Counted from the first letter of the stretch, positions 1 to 7,341 are shown. The stretch is 8,015 nucleotides of DNA from an uncultured Collinsella sp. (GCA_902494605.1 CABUUG010000086.1:1-8015), one strand, 5' to 3'. Numbers and translations are program-made. Notes: generated from the sequence alone by a model not told the origin.

Positions 1-30
1 CTGTCGGCTTTGCCCCTTCCTTACCTTAGT

Positions 31-1131
31 TTACTCATCCATAAGGTAGTAGTGACCCAGTGCGTCGGCACCCAGGATGGCGTTGGCGACCATCTCAGGC
101 GTCACCTCAAACGGCATGTTGCACATGGTGTCATCGGGCGCGCACGCGGCCTCGGCAACAATCATGGCCTGCTCGCGCGTAAGCTCAGCAACGCCAAGTT
201 CCTTCATCGTGACCGGCAGGCCCAGCTCAATGCAGAAGCCCAAGACTTCCTCGAGCTTCTCAGTCGGGGCATCCTCGAGTACCAGCTGGACGATGGTGCC
301 AAAGGCGACCTTCTCGCCGTGATACATGCCGTGGCACTCGGGCAGCATCGTCAGGCCATTGTGGATGGCATGAGCAGCAGCAAGGCCCGAGCTCTCAAAG
401 CCAATGCCCGAAAGCAGCGTATTGGCCTCGATGATATGCTCGACGGCAGGCGTGAGCGCACCCTTCTCCAGCGCGACCTTGGCCTTGACGCCATCGGCCA
501 TAAGCGTCTCGTAGCAGAGCTTGGCGAGCGCCAGGCCGGCCATTCCGCCCTTGCCGCCGGCGCAAGTGCCACCGTCGGCATCATGCGTCGCCTGGGCCTC
601 AAAGTAGGTTGCGAGCGCATCGCCCATACCGGAAACCGTCAGGCGCACTGGGCTCGCCGCGATAACCGTCGTATCCATCAGGACAATGTTGGGGTTTGCC
701 TTAAGGAAGAGATATTTATCGAACTGGCCGTCGTCGGTGTAGAGCACCGAAAGTGCCGAGCACGGTGCATCGGTCGAGGCAATGGTGGGGCAAATGATAA
801 CCGGAGACCCCAAGTAGTAGGCGACAGCCTTAGCGGTATCGAGGATCTTGCCGCCACCGACGCCGACGATGATGTCGCAGCCGTTGTCGCGAGCGAGCGC
901 AACCAGACGATCGACCTCGCCCTTGGAGCACTCGCCGTTAAAGTCCTCAAACAACAGCTCAGCCTTAGCCTCGGCAAAGCCGCCCTCGATCTTGGCACCG
1001 ACGCGCTTCTTGCCCGAAGGCGTCACGATGACGAGGGCCTTAGCGCCGAGCGGCTCGACATAGGAGCCGAGCTTGGCCAGCTCATCCGGACCCTGGATAT
1101 ACTTACTGGGGCTATTGAAGATTGCAGCCAT
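31..1131 (-). CDS. gldA: Glycerol dehydrogenase, NAD-dependent (GldA)
   Basis: A 366-residue protein of normal family length that oxidises glycerol to dihydroxyacetone with NAD+, or runs the reverse reaction, in the cytoplasm. It belongs to the iron-containing (group III) dehydrogenase fold, and GldA itself uses zinc. Seen in the sequence: the N-terminal MAAIFNSPSKYIQG opening typical of GldA, the dinucleotide-binding loop GVGGGKILDTAK (residues 90-101), PTIASTDAPCSALSVLY (115-131), and the metal ligands expected from the family at Asp171 (GMGDA), His254 (AAAHAIHNGL) and His271 (MYHGEK). The ATG has only a weak GGGA ribosome site five bases upstream. It lies 84 bases downstream of another group III dehydrogenase on the same strand, with a terminator between them. 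The stop codon is TAA. Family assignment is firm; the in vivo substrate is inferred, since some GldA enzymes act on other diols or hydroxyacetone. Confidence 0.93.
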   Translation of the reverse strand: MAAIFNSPSKYIQGPDELAKLGSYVEPLGAKALVIVTPSGKKRVGAKIEGGFAEAKAELLFEDFNGECSKGEVDRLVALARDNGCDIIVGVGGGKILDTAKAVAYYLGSPVIICPTIASTDAPCSALSVLYTDDGQFDKYLFLKANPNIVLMDTTVIAASPVRLTVSGMGDALATYFEAQATHDADGGTCAGGKGGMAGLALAKLCYETLMADGVKAKVALEKGALTPAVEHIIEANTLLSGIGFESSGLAAAHAIHNGLTMLPECHGMYHGEKVAFGTIVQLVLEDAPTEKLEEVLGFCIELGLPVTMKELGVAELTREQAMIVAEAACAPDDTMCNMPFEVTPEMVANAILGADALGHYYLMDE

Positions 1132-1151
1132 TTTTATCCCATTCTCTAATA

Positions 1152-1193
1152 ATTAAAAAGAAAGGGGCTCCGTACGGATACGTGCGGAGCCCC
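1152..1193 (-). terminator. Intrinsic terminator between the alcohol dehydrogenase and gldA
   Basis: The arms GGGGCTCCGTACG (1164-1176) and CGTGCGGAGCCCC (1181-1193) pair over 13 bp with one wobble around a GATA loop. Read on the minus strand the hairpin is followed by TTTCTTTTTAATT, a good U-tract. It begins 22 bases after the dehydrogenase stop codon and its U-tract ends about 20 bases before the gldA start. No U-tract follows on the plus strand, so it acts in the minus direction. Confidence 0.9.
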
Positions 1194-1215
1194 TCGTTAC
1201 GATAACAAGAGTCGA

Positions 1216-2439
1216 TTAGAAATCGATGTCGGTGTCGTAGTAGCAGGCCTTGAGGATCTTCTCGAAGTCAGCAGCCTTGGTCTCACGCGGGTTCTCGGGC
1301 GTGCAGGCGTCCTGCTCGGCGTTCGCGGCGATCTCGGGCAGCTTGGCGAGGAACTCCTCCTCGGAAACCATCTGCGGGTTCTCGGCGTCGACCTTCACGC
1401 CACCATTCGCGTAATCCTTGATGGACTGCGGAATGTTGAGCTGGTCGTTGAGGTCGCGAATCTTCTGGACGAGCGCAGCGATGAGCTCCTCGTTGGTCTC
1501 GCCGGGAAGGTGCAGGATCTCCTTGGCCACGTAAGCGTAACGCTCGGCAGCACGCGGGTCCTTGGAGTTCCACTGGATGACCTTGCCCAGGTACATGGCG
1601 TTAGCAGCACCGTGGATGATGTGGCCGTTCTCAAAGGCAGCACCGGTCTTGTGAGCCATGGAGTGAACGATGCCAAGCAGGCCCGAGGAGAAGGCGATAC
1701 CGGCGATGCACTGAGCCTCGTGCATGTGCTGACGGGCCTCATGGTCGCCAGCATAGGACTTGGGCAGCCACTCGACGATCTCGCGGATGCCGTGCAGAGC
1801 GTTGGCGTCGGTGAACATAGAGGCACAGGTGGAAACGTAGGCCTCCATGCAGTGGGTCAGAGCATCCATGCCGGTGTGAGCGCACAGCTTGGCGGGCATG
1901 GTGTAGGTGAGCTCGGGGTCGACGATGGCGACATCAGGGGTGATGTTGAAGTCGGCCAGCGGGTACTTGATGCCCTTGGCGTAGTCGGTAATGACGGAGA
2001 ACGCGGTGACCTCGGTAGCGGTGCCGGAGGTAGAGGAGATGGCGCAGAAATGAGCCTTCTGACGCAGCTCGGGGAAGCTGAACGGCTGGATGATGTTATC
2101 GAAGGACTCCTCGGGATACTCGTAGAAGACCCACATGGCCTTAGCGGCATCGATGGGCGAGCCGCCACCGATGGCGATAATCCAGTCGGGCTCGAACTCG
2201 CGCATGGCCTCGGCGCCCTTCATGACCGTCTCGATGGACGGGTCGGACTCGACGCCCTCGAACAGCTTGACCTCGAAGCCGCCCTCTTTGAGGTCGGCCT
2301 CAACGTCCTGCAGGAACCCGCCGCGGCGCATAGAGCTGCCGCCAGAAACGATGATGGCCTTCTTGCCCTTGAGGTTCTTCACCTCGTGGCGAGCGCCCTC
2401 ACCAAAGTACAGATCGCGAGGATTGGTAAAACGTCCCAT
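1216..2439 (-). CDS. Iron-containing alcohol dehydrogenase (group III, AdhE-C-like)
   Basis: A 407-residue cytoplasmic enzyme expected to interconvert an aldehyde and an alcohol with NAD(P)H. It resembles the C-terminal half of bifunctional AdhE and stand-alone butanol or propanediol dehydrogenases. Seen: the N-terminal FTNPRDLYFGEGA, the nucleotide-binding GGGSPIDAAKAMW (91-103), STSGTATEVTAFSVI (136-150), the metal-site segment GMDALTHCMEA with Asp192 and His196, then His259 (IVHSMAHKTGA) and His276 (HIIHGAANAM), and the C-terminal CTPENPRETK (379-388). The stretch between His259 and His276 is three residues longer than in FucO, a feature I recall in other clostridial-type members. The start is the ATG at 2439, because GGAGG lies six bases upstream; the longer in-frame start at 2490 has no such site and would add a non-family N-terminus. 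Exact substrate unknown; fermentative ethanol or butanol formation is the likely role. Confidence 0.9.
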   Translation of the reverse strand: MGRFTNPRDLYFGEGARHEVKNLKGKKAIIVSGGSSMRRGGFLQDVEADLKEGGFEVKLFEGVESDPSIETVMKGAEAMREFEPDWIIAIGGGSPIDAAKAMWVFYEYPEESFDNIIQPFSFPELRQKAHFCAISSTSGTATEVTAFSVITDYAKGIKYPLADFNITPDVAIVDPELTYTMPAKLCAHTGMDALTHCMEAYVSTCASMFTDANALHGIREIVEWLPKSYAGDHEARQHMHEAQCIAGIAFSSGLLGIVHSMAHKTGAAFENGHIIHGAANAMYLGKVIQWNSKDPRAAERYAYVAKEILHLPGETNEELIAALVQKIRDLNDQLNIPQSIKDYANGGVKVDAENPQMVSEEEFLAKLPEIAANAEQDACTPENPRETKAADFEKILKACYYDTDIDF

Positions 2440-2445
2440 ACTGTG

Positions 2446-2450
2446 CCTCC
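2446..2450 (-). promoter_or_regulatory. Ribosome binding site fixing the alcohol dehydrogenase start
   Basis: GGAGG on the minus strand, six bases before the ATG at 2439. It selects this start over the in-frame upstream ATG at 2490. Confidence 0.9.
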
Positions 2451-2479
2451 TAAACAAGCCCCTCTTAGACTTGCGTATA

Positions 2480-2506
2480 TAACGGAGCACCCAATTGGCT
2501 CCGTTA
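2480..2506. repeat. Perfect 9-bp inverted repeat in the dehydrogenase leader or promoter
   Basis: TAACGGAGC (2480-2488) and GCTCCGTTA (2498-2506) are perfect complements around a nine-base spacer. The centre lies about 54 bases upstream of the ATG at 2439. No T-tract follows on either strand, so it is not a plain terminator. It could be a repressor or activator operator, or an mRNA leader hairpin. Confidence 0.6.
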
Positions 2507-2625
2507 GGACCGGTTTGCGCGTTGCCGGCGATGACAATGCGCGATGTCTAAACGTCTCAACGCTCAGACAAACACTATTTTACCGTTCTGGTTGGTCAGT
2601 TATTCACCTAAAGCCGCCAATGATG

Positions 2626-2690
2626 AAACGTTTTTTCTATCCCTGAAGACCCTTGTACGGCATTCATACTCCCAAGCTGGGCAAACGTTT
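2626..2690. promoter_or_regulatory. Two AAACGTTT palindromes, possible LacI-type operators
   Basis: The octamer AAACGTTT occurs at 2626-2633 and again at 2683-2690, 57 bp apart. Both are flanked by extra partial symmetry (GAAACGTTTTTTC and GCAAACGTTTTATC). A central CG in an A/T-rich palindrome is the hallmark of LacI/CcpA-family operators. They sit 190-250 bases upstream of the dehydrogenase start. Binding is an inference only. Confidence 0.3.
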
Positions 2691-2720
2691 TATCAAGGTT
2701 GACTACATATCCCGGGCAGG

Positions 2721-2863
2721 ACGGTGCCCCTCCAAAATATGCACCGTTCGCCGCCAAAAATCGACCGTTTGCGGCACCGTGATACCACTCGGTCGTCCAA
2801 GGTGCCGACATTTGTGCGACATCCGTCTTCGTGGTGCAAAGGTGCAAGTCCAAGTGCGGCACC
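2721..2863. repeat. Cluster of GGTGC/GCACC pentamers with inverted repeats
   Basis: The pentamer GGTGC or its complement occurs seven times: 2723, 2741, 2774, 2801, 2833, 2841 and 2859 (start positions). Two copies form a perfect 7-bp inverted repeat, ACGGTGC (2721-2727) and GCACCGT (2741-2747); GGCACC (2773-2778) and GGTGCC (2801-2806) form another. GGTGCAA repeats directly at 2833 and 2841, and GTCCAAG repeats at 2795 and 2848. The cluster ends about 75 bases before the plus-strand operon start. Confidence 0.5.
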
Positions 2864-2930
2864 CCCGGTGTGCCACATGCGGGTAAACTAGAACCTTATA
2901 TAGAAACATTTGAACCCTAACCGCAGCAAA

Positions 2931-2935
2931 GGAGG
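2931..2935 (+). promoter_or_regulatory. Ribosome binding site fixing the start of the first TPR gene
   Basis: AAAGGAGG (2928-2935) ends four bases before the ATG at 2940. It rules out the in-frame TTG at 2910, which would place this site inside the coding sequence. Confidence 0.9.
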
Positions 2936-2939
2936 CCCC

Positions 2940-4016
2940 ATGGCATTCGATCCCATTCAAGAGGATTGCCATCGCCTCGTTCTTGAGGCCTTGCGCCGCG
3001 ACAATATCCCGCTCACCGACGCTGCCGCCGTAGAGCGTCTGATGGAACAATTCACCCGTAACCCCGCACCGCTCATCGTGCACGACCGCGACCGCGCCGG
3101 GCACCTCATTGCCAAGGTGGTCGAGGCTGTCGACTACCGCATTCCCTTTATCCCTGACGATACCCAAGCAGAGCAAGAAGAGACAGCTGCCGAGAACATG
3201 CTCCGCGAGGCGGCCGCACTCGACCCGGCCAACTGGGACGCTCAGCGCATGCTGACGGCACTCACCGCCGAATCCAACGAGGAATACGTACAGTACCTGG
3301 TGTCCAAGTGCGATGAGGTCGAGCACGACCTAGCGCTCAAAATCGCCTCGGCCCAGGACCCCTACGAGCGCGAGGCCGCAGGCGACCTTACGCGCCGTCC
3401 CTATCTGCGCTGGCTTGCCGCCTTGGCATCGCGCGCGCTCATTAGCGGACGCTACCGCATGTCGCTCGAAGCCGCGAATCGCAGCTTGGACTTTGCCCCC
3501 AACGATCCCGCCGGCGTCCGCCACACCGCGATGCTCGCCATGGCGAAGCTCGAATACCCCGCCGAGGAGCTCAAGCGCTTTCGCTCCGCTCACTCCGTGC
3601 CCTATCTTGCCAACACGCCGCTGCGCCGCCGCCCCAAAGATGCGGAGCGCGACTTGGACCCGTGGACGCTCATCGCACTGATGAGCGCAGCCTGGCGCGA
3701 GCTGGACTACGAGGGCGCCGAGCACTACTTGCGCATCCTTGCGCGCTCGTGTCCGCACGCAGCCGAGGCACTCTACTTCCAAACCGAGTTTCCCGATGGC
3801 GTCTATGCCCGCGTCAACGTGGGTGCGGGCTCCACCGACGAGCTTGTCCTTGCGCTGTCCGAGGCGACGCCGGTACTGCAGGAGGGCCTGGGCGCCCCCG
3901 ACAACGCCAGCTTTGCCGCCTGGGTCGCCACCAACGATATCGTGCGTTCCCAAATCGATGAGCGCATCCTGCAGGCGGCCGAGCAGGGTTTGCCGTTTAA
4001 GGGAGGAGACCTCTAA
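2940..4016 (+). CDS. TPR-type protein resembling bacterial ST7-like proteins
   Basis: A 358-residue soluble helical-repeat protein with no signal peptide or membrane segment. Helix pairs with TPR-like spacing lie at about 83-105 (AAENMLREAAALDPANWDAQ), 156-205 and 243-275. The core TRRPYLRWLA (151-160), RYRMSLEAANRSL (171-183) and APNDPAGVRH (186-195), followed later by a G-S-x-DE segment (297-301), match the layout I remember for ST7-like TPR proteins of bacteria, where RPY, then PNDxxGVR, then a GxxDEA motif recur. This is from memory, not a search. No catalytic motif is visible, so a scaffold or protein-interaction role is inferred. It is the first gene of a probable operon with a paralogue and the murT-gatD fusion. 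Its TAA shares one base with the next ATG, implying translational coupling. Specific function unknown. Confidence 0.85.
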   Translation: MAFDPIQEDCHRLVLEALRRDNIPLTDAAAVERLMEQFTRNPAPLIVHDRDRAGHLIAKVVEAVDYRIPFIPDDTQAEQEETAAENMLREAAALDPANWDAQRMLTALTAESNEEYVQYLVSKCDEVEHDLALKIASAQDPYEREAAGDLTRRPYLRWLAALASRALISGRYRMSLEAANRSLDFAPNDPAGVRHTAMLAMAKLEYPAEELKRFRSAHSVPYLANTPLRRRPKDAERDLDPWTLIALMSAAWRELDYEGAEHYLRILARSCPHAAEALYFQTEFPDGVYARVNVGAGSTDELVLALSEATPVLQEGLGAPDNASFAAWVATNDIVRSQIDERILQAAEQGLPFKGGDL

Positions 4017-5059
4017 TGGATCCGAGCGTCTACATCCCCGCCTACCTGGAGCGCACCTATCTGGCGTCGCACCCCGAGCTCACCGATGCAGCACGCGAGC
4101 TTGTCCATAACGACATTAGCGCGAATCCCCAAAAGTATGCGCAGTCCGAGCATGCCCAGGCGCTGCTGTCCTACGCCGGTGTTCATCGCCACCTGCTCGA
4201 CGAGCTTCATCGCATCGAGGACATGGGCAGCGACGAGGAGTTCGAGCAGACGCGCAATCGTCTGTTCGACGACATGCGAGATGAGCTGCTCAAGATTGTC
4301 CGCGTCGATGCGCTGGCCGTCGATGCCCAGCTGCTCGCCATCATTTTGGCGGACACGCCCGTTGACGCCTGCCTGGGCGACCTGATGAAGCTCGAGGCGA
4401 CCACGGCCGATTACCTGCAGCAAAGTGTGCCCGGGTTCGATATGGAGGCCCCACACTACTGGGCCAACAAGGTTTTGACGGACGGTGTGACGGCGGCAGA
4501 TCTCACCGTGAGCGAGCCGGCACTTATCGGGTGGCTCCACACGCTTGAGGCCATCTCGCATCTGTGCATGGCGAGCGCCCGCTACCGCGCTGCCGCCAAC
4601 TACGCCCGCCGTGTTCTTAAGGCAGAAGGCTATCCCACCCGAGCTGCAGGCACCGTGCTACTCGCCCTCGCTCGCTTGGAAGACGAGGACGGCTTTTTTG
4701 CCCTGGCCCACCAGCTCGAGGAAAAGATCGGGGCTGACGCGCTCGAGAACTCTCCTTGGTACCTGCTCGCCCGCACGATCTTGCTGTTCAAAACGAACAA
4801 GATGCGCCCGGCGACACGCGCGCTGCGTGAGTTTGCCAACCGCTGCGAGGGCGGCGCGTTCTTCTTGCTGAACCCCATGTACCAGACGCCGTACCTTCCC
4901 TGCCGACCCGAGCCGCGCGACCCCTGGGACCTCTCGCACCAGGCGGTTTGGGAAGCCGACGGCATCATCTCGGATACCCCCGACTTTGCCCCCTGGGCCA
5001 ATGCCTGCGAAGGCGTTTCGCAGCTTGCCCAGGAGTTTGCGCGCCGCTACGGCTTTTAA
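4016..5059 (+). CDS. TPR-like protein, diverged paralogue of the preceding gene
   Basis: A 347-residue soluble, mostly helical protein of unknown function. It overlaps the preceding gene by one base (TAATG) and has GGAGG at 4002-4006, nine bases before its ATG, so the two are probably translated together. Its C-terminal half follows the same plan as its neighbour: a Trp (173 against 158), ARYRAAANYARRVL (188-201 against 170-183), ALARLE (217-222 against 200-205), PW (247-248 against 241-242) and FAPW (324-327 against FAAW 325-328). Spacings between these anchors agree within a few residues. The TPR pattern is weaker here and the PNDxxGVR motif is degraded. The N-terminal half (1-130) is acidic and helical, with no family I recognise. 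No signal peptide or transmembrane segment. A partner or scaffold role next to cell-wall amidation is only suggested by context. Confidence 0.82.
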   Translation: MDPSVYIPAYLERTYLASHPELTDAARELVHNDISANPQKYAQSEHAQALLSYAGVHRHLLDELHRIEDMGSDEEFEQTRNRLFDDMRDELLKIVRVDALAVDAQLLAIILADTPVDACLGDLMKLEATTADYLQQSVPGFDMEAPHYWANKVLTDGVTAADLTVSEPALIGWLHTLEAISHLCMASARYRAAANYARRVLKAEGYPTRAAGTVLLALARLEDEDGFFALAHQLEEKIGADALENSPWYLLARTILLFKTNKMRPATRALREFANRCEGGAFFLLNPMYQTPYLPCRPEPRDPWDLSHQAVWEADGIISDTPDFAPWANACEGVSQLAQEFARRYGF

Positions 5060-5104
5060 CGGCACAAACGCCACGACCATGTCATTCACGTTAGGAACGG
5101 CTTC

Positions 5105-7282
5105 ATGAACCTCCGCTCATCTCTTGCCTGCACCTCGAGCGATATCGCCCGCTGGGGGCTGCGCTCCGTCCTTAAGCGCCAGGGCGGCGTACTCCCCGGC
5201 CGCATCGCCATGAAGATCGACCCCGAGCTGCTGAGCGACCTCGCCGGCCTTGTCGACCGCAGCGTGGTGATCACCGGTACTAATGGCAAGACCACCACCT
5301 CCAACCTCATCGCCGACGCCGTTGCCGCCAGCGGCGCCACCGTGGTATGCAACCGCGCCGGCAACAACATGGAGCCGGGCGTGGTGGGTGCACTGCTCGA
5401 GGCGCGCAGCGGCCTCAAGCGAGCCGGCGGCGGCAAGCGCGTGGGCGTTTTTGAGTGCGATGAGCTTTACACCGTACGCGTTCTGCCCAAGCTCAAGCCG
5501 ACGTACTTCGTGCTGCTCAACCTGTTCCGTGACCAGCTGGATCGCTATGGCGAGATCGACCATACCCAAGACGTCATCGCCCATGCGTTGGAGCTCTCTC
5601 CAACGACAACGCTCATCTACAACGCAGACGACCCGCTGTGTGCCGCGATCGCCGCACGCGTTCCCAATGCAAGCATCGCCTTTGGCATCGACGGCGCCAC
5701 CAACACCGAGTCCGACCGTATTAGCGACTCGCGCTTTTGCTCGCAGTGCAACGCCCCGTTGGAGTACGACTATGTGCAGTATGGTCAACTCGGCGCCTAC
5801 CATTGCCCCTCGTGCGGTTGGGCACGCCCCGCACTGGTCCGCCGTGTGACGGGCGTGGAGCTCGGCTGCGACGGCTACGGCTTTGACCTGGTCTTTGGAT
5901 CTGCGTCCGACGCGGCTGCCGTACACATCGCCACGCGCTACAACGGCCTGTACATGGTCTACAACGTTGCCGCTGCATTCTTTGCCGCACATGAGTTAGG
6001 CGTGGATACGGCGCACCTGCAGCCCACGCTCGATGCCTACGTCCCCGCCGGCGGACGCATGGGCCGCTGGGATATCGCCGGCCGCACCGTCGAGGCCAAC
6101 CTGGCTAAGAATCCCGTAGGCTTCGATCGACAAATCCAGTCCATCAAGACGGCAGGCGGCAGACTCTGCGCTTTCTTCCTCAACGACAACGATGCCGACG
6201 GCCACGATGTCTCGTGGATCTACGACGTCGACTTCGAGCGCATCGCCGACACACCGGGTCTTGTCGCCTTTGCCGGAGGCACGCGTGCGCACGACATGCA
6301 GGTACGCCTCAAGTACGCCGGCATCGATGCCGCGATTATCTCGGACGTCGCGCAGGCAATTGGCGCCGTGGCAGACGAGGCCGCCGATGACACCTTCTAC
6401 GCCGTCGCCAACTACACGGCCTTCCCGCCGCTGGTCAAGGAGCTCGACGGGCTGAAAGGTTCCACCGCCGACGCTGTTGCCGGGCGCGCCGTAGCCCGTG
6501 CCGACGGCAGCGCTCTTCCTGTCGGCATCGCGCCAGTCGAGCTTTCGCGCCCGCTGCGCATCGTCTACCTGTATCCCGATGCCCTTAACCTCTACGGCGA
6601 CGGCGGCAATGTCATCGCCCTCGAGCGCCGCTGCGCCTGGCGCGGCATTCCCGTGCGCGTGGACGAGGTCCGCATGGGCGAGGCGCTCGATCTCACCGAT
6701 GCCGATATCGTCATGATGGGCGGCGGCTCCGACCGCGACCAACTGGCCGTGGCACACGAGTTGCTCGCTCAAAAAGACAAGGTTGCGGCCTATGTTGAGG
6801 ACAGCGGCTCGCTGCTCGCCATCTGTGGCAGCTATCAGCTGCTCGGCCGTTCGTACTACATGGGCGAGGATCGCATCGAGGGTCTGGGGGTCATTGCCGC
6901 CGAAACCGTACGCGGCTCCGACCGCCTGATCGGCAACGTAGCCGTCAAAACCGATCTGGCTCCCGAGCCCTTTGTGGGATTCGAGAATCACGGTGGCCGC
7001 ACCCTGCTCGACGCAGACGCCACGCCACTCGGAACGTCCGTCGTCACGGGTACCGGCAACAACGGCGACGACGGCTTTGAGGGTCTGATCTACAAGGGCG
7101 TCATCGGCACGTACCTACACGGACCGGCACTGCCCAAAAACCCCGAACTCGCCGACTGGCTGATCGCGCATGCCCTCGAGCGCCGCGGCGATGCGCAGGC
7201 CACAGCCCTGCTGCCGCTCAAACCCCTCGACGACACCTACGAGCACGCCGCCCACGACGCCGCGATGAAGCTCCTCCCCTAA
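5105..7282 (+). CDS. murT-gatD: MurT-GatD fusion, lipid II isoglutaminyl synthase
   Basis: A 725-residue fusion of two normally separate subunits that amidate the alpha-carboxyl of D-glutamate in the lipid II stem peptide, giving D-isoglutamine, at the inner face of the membrane. The MurT part (about 1-480) has the Mur ligase ATP loop GTNGKTT (58-64, Lys62), the family segment RDQLDRYGEID (142-152), a zinc ribbon with Cys212, Cys215, Cys234 and Cys237, NPVGFDRQ (336-343), and DADGHDVSWIYDVDFE (363-378), which holds the likely Asp of the GatD catalytic triad. The GatD part (about 483-700) starts LRIVYLYPDALNLYGDGGN and carries the nucleophile Cys574 (AICGSYQLLG) and His672 (YLHGPALPKNPELAD). 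Both lie at the distances from the domain start known for stand-alone GatD (Cys94, His189 in S. aureus). All catalytic residues are present. The start has a modest AGGA eight bases upstream. It lies 45 bases after the TPR pair. Confidence 0.93.
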   Translation: MNLRSSLACTSSDIARWGLRSVLKRQGGVLPGRIAMKIDPELLSDLAGLVDRSVVITGTNGKTTTSNLIADAVAASGATVVCNRAGNNMEPGVVGALLEARSGLKRAGGGKRVGVFECDELYTVRVLPKLKPTYFVLLNLFRDQLDRYGEIDHTQDVIAHALELSPTTTLIYNADDPLCAAIAARVPNASIAFGIDGATNTESDRISDSRFCSQCNAPLEYDYVQYGQLGAYHCPSCGWARPALVRRVTGVELGCDGYGFDLVFGSASDAAAVHIATRYNGLYMVYNVAAAFFAAHELGVDTAHLQPTLDAYVPAGGRMGRWDIAGRTVEANLAKNPVGFDRQIQSIKTAGGRLCAFFLNDNDADGHDVSWIYDVDFERIADTPGLVAFAGGTRAHDMQVRLKYAGIDAAIISDVAQAIGAVADEAADDTFYAVANYTAFPPLVKELDGLKGSTADAVAGRAVARADGSALPVGIAPVELSRPLRIVYLYPDALNLYGDGGNVIALERRCAWRGIPVRVDEVRMGEALDLTDADIVMMGGGSDRDQLAVAHELLAQKDKVAAYVEDSGSLLAICGSYQLLGRSYYMGEDRIEGLGVIAAETVRGSDRLIGNVAVKTDLAPEPFVGFENHGGRTLLDADATPLGTSVVTGTGNNGDDGFEGLIYKGVIGTYLHGPALPKNPELADWLIAHALERRGDAQATALLPLKPLDDTYEHAAHDAAMKLLP

Positions 7283-7289
7283 CGCCTCG

Positions 7290-7326
7290 CCACCACAAAG
7301 GGGACAGGCACCTTTGTGGTGGTTTT
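7290..7326 (+). terminator. Hairpin terminator after murT-gatD
   Basis: CCACCACAAAGG (7290-7301) and CCTTTGTGGTGG (7311-7322) pair perfectly over 12 bp with a nine-base loop, followed by TTTT. It begins seven bases after the stop codon. The loop and 3' arm (GGGGACAGGCACC type) look like a repeat family rather than a one-off terminator, and a second 3' arm recurs at 7509. Confidence 0.85.
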
Positions 7327-7341
7327 GACCCATCCCAGCGG

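Larger units (their letters stand above)
2440..2939. promoter_or_regulatory. Divergent intergenic control region
   Basis: These 500 bases separate the minus-strand dehydrogenase from the plus-strand operon and must carry both promoters. I see no protein gene; reading frames crossing it lack family resemblance and ribosome sites. No canonical -35/-10 pair stands out. AT-rich -10 candidates are TATATA at 2476-2481 (minus), TAAAAT near 2580 (minus), and TAAACT (2884-2889) and TATATA (2897-2902) on the plus strand, none with a convincing -35. Separately listed structures are an inverted repeat at 2480-2506, two AAACGTTT palindromes and a GGTGC/GCACC cluster. Confidence 0.6.

Noticed and set aside
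1..30. Another gene or terminator downstream of gldA
   Set aside because: Only 30 bases are available, with no hairpin and no recognisable coding sequence.
10..1149. Long plus-strand open frame antisense to gldA
   Set aside because: It is the mirror of a well-recognised GldA gene, has no family motif or ribosome site, and results from the biased codon use of the real gene.
2440..2490. Longer dehydrogenase start at 2490
   Set aside because: The added 17 residues are not family-like and the GGAGG site lies in front of the ATG at 2439.
1510..2646. Long plus-strand open frame antisense to the alcohol dehydrogenase
   Set aside because: Low-complexity Gly/Val/Asp-rich translation without motifs; the minus-strand enzyme has all its metal ligands and a GGAGG site.
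2440..2939. Rex redox-sensor operator controlling the dehydrogenases
   Set aside because: No TTGTGAA-N-TTCACAA-like palindrome is present in the region.
2703..3326. Minus-strand open frame overlapping the intergenic region and the first TPR gene
   Set aside because: No recognisable domain, and it overlaps the start and ribosome site of a well-supported gene.
5079..5108. Nine-codon frame MSFTLGTAS overlapping the murT-gatD start by ATGA
   Set aside because: No ribosome binding site of its own; short ATG frames are expected by chance. Translational coupling is possible but unsupported.
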